A stretch of 64,000 nt of DNA from DAIQNV01 sp036788215 (lineage in GTDB: Bacteria > Planctomycetota > Phycisphaerae > Phycisphaerales > UBA1924), in assembly GCA_036788215.1 (NCBI GenBank), contig DAIQNV010000008.1, positions 6,968 through 70,967 of the forward strand, written 5' to 3'. Shown in pieces: positions 63,549 through 64,000 of the stretch. Made by a program: the position numbers and the translations under genes. A model generated the notes under the pieces. It saw only the letters and a program-made list of their open reading frames with translations. It was not told the origin of the DNA and did not search any database. How positions within the stretch are numbered: position 1 is the stretch's first letter; every line of letters starts with the position of its first letter.

Positions 63549-64000
63549 TCAGCGATCCATCATCGGTTTTACTCAGATACCCCCGTTCTGAGGCCTCCGG
63601 AGGGGACCACACGACACCGTCGCGAGGGCGCATCGCGCCGCCGGCGCAAAACGACATCAACCGCGCATGTGCAGCACCCGACGACGCCGCACCAGGTCTG
63701 GCACCTCGACATCACCACCCTGCGGGTGCTCTGGAAGCGCTTCGAGATCGCCGCGATCGTCGACGGCTTCACGCGGAAGATCGTCGGGCTGAGGACCTAC
63801 GCGCATCGACCCACCACGGATGATCTCGTGAAGCTTGTGGAGGATGCGATAAATGAGGCTGCGGAGCGACCAGGCTTCCTCGTCACGGATCACGGGAGCC
63901 AGTTCCGGAGACGGTTCCGGGAGGCCGTCGAAGAAGCCGGGATCACCCATATCCGCTGCCAGGTCCGCACCTGGCACCTCAACGCGAAGGTCGAACGCGT
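63549..64000 (+). CDS. DDE integrase-core transposase fragment (cut by window edge)
   Basis: Open frame from just after a TGA (63546-63548) to the window end. From 63696 it reads VWHLDITTLRVLWKRFEI, AAIVDGFTRKIVGLRTY, FLVTDHGSQFRRRF and NAKVER, the rve/DDE fold of IS3-like and related integrases. The acidic residues are Asp (63708), Asp (63888) and Glu (63993), the last two 35 positions apart. The 49 codons before the core are not HTH-like, and no N-terminal DNA-binding domain is found in any frame upstream, so the element is probably 5'-truncated. It lies beside the ars operon. Confidence 0.65.

Overview
The window looks like a chromosomal segment of a GC-rich planctomycete, most likely a member of the Phycisphaerae. 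The main clues are secreted proteins ending in short Cys-flanked dockerin-like repeats (D-L-A-x-P-F-G ... T-F-x-D-I-x-x-F-L-x-A-F), pseudopilin-type proteins with an F-T-L-I-E-L-L leader and a C-terminal H...DGxV motif, and a high density of glycan-degrading enzymes. The taxonomic call rests on family knowledge and was not tested by a search. I saw no rRNA, tRNA or CRISPR array.

Layout. 1-1.5 kb: the tail of one class III aminotransferase, then a second, convergent one that resembles the phosphonate enzyme PbfA. 1.9-8.0 kb: a surface or secretion block made of a secreted dockerin-like protein, a prepilin, a small membrane protein, a 2OG-Fe(II) oxygenase and a multidomain metallophosphoesterase. 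8.1-9.5 kb: a CstB-like persulfide dioxygenase/rhodanese. 9.7-12.2 kb: a GH17 glucanase and a GPH sugar symporter. 12.5-17.1 kb (minus strand): an apparent operon eda-kdgK-pntAA-pntAB-pntB, joining the end of the Entner-Doudoroff uronate route to the proton-translocating transhydrogenase. 17.2-22.7 kb: a DUF4212/sodium symporter pair, mannonate dehydratase, an SDR fructuronate reductase and glucuronate isomerase. 22.7-25.7 kb: a prepilin divergent from a dockerin-like secreted protein. 25.8-34.3 kb: a LacI regulator, altronate dehydratase, a KduI/IolB-like isomerase, tagaturonate reductase, a two-domain hydrolase and a GH31 glycosidase.

34.6-50.3 kb is a seven-gene minus-strand operon for alpha-glucan and trehalose metabolism: glgE, treS-maltokinase, glgB, malQ, glgX, treY, treZ. 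50.6-54.4 kb holds a GH144-type glycoamylase-fold protein convergent with a GH3 beta-glucosidase. 54.7-59.0 kb is a third prepilin/small membrane protein/dockerin-like protein group plus a HAF-repeat protein. 59.3-61.2 kb is an ABC-F ATPase. 61.2-63.4 kb is an arsR-arsC-acr3 operon with a clear promoter/operator. The right edge carries a DDE integrase-core fragment.

How the parts fit. Extracellular glycosidases (GH17, GH31, GH144-like, GH3) and symporters would supply sugars and uronates. Both hexuronate arms (glucuronate via UxaC/UxuB/UxuA, galacturonate via UxaB/UxaA) converge on 2-keto-3-deoxygluconate, then KdgK and Eda. Surplus glucose could be stored as alpha-glucan or trehalose. A short palindrome (TGAAACAGTTTCT and variants) recurs in front of the galacturonate genes, GH31, a prepilin and a dockerin-like protein. 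It is a candidate operator for the LacI protein encoded here, and it would tie surface proteins to uronate use. The repeated pairing of prepilin and dockerin-like genes, and a Trp-rich domain shared by two proteins of the first block, are the best candidates for undescribed biology.
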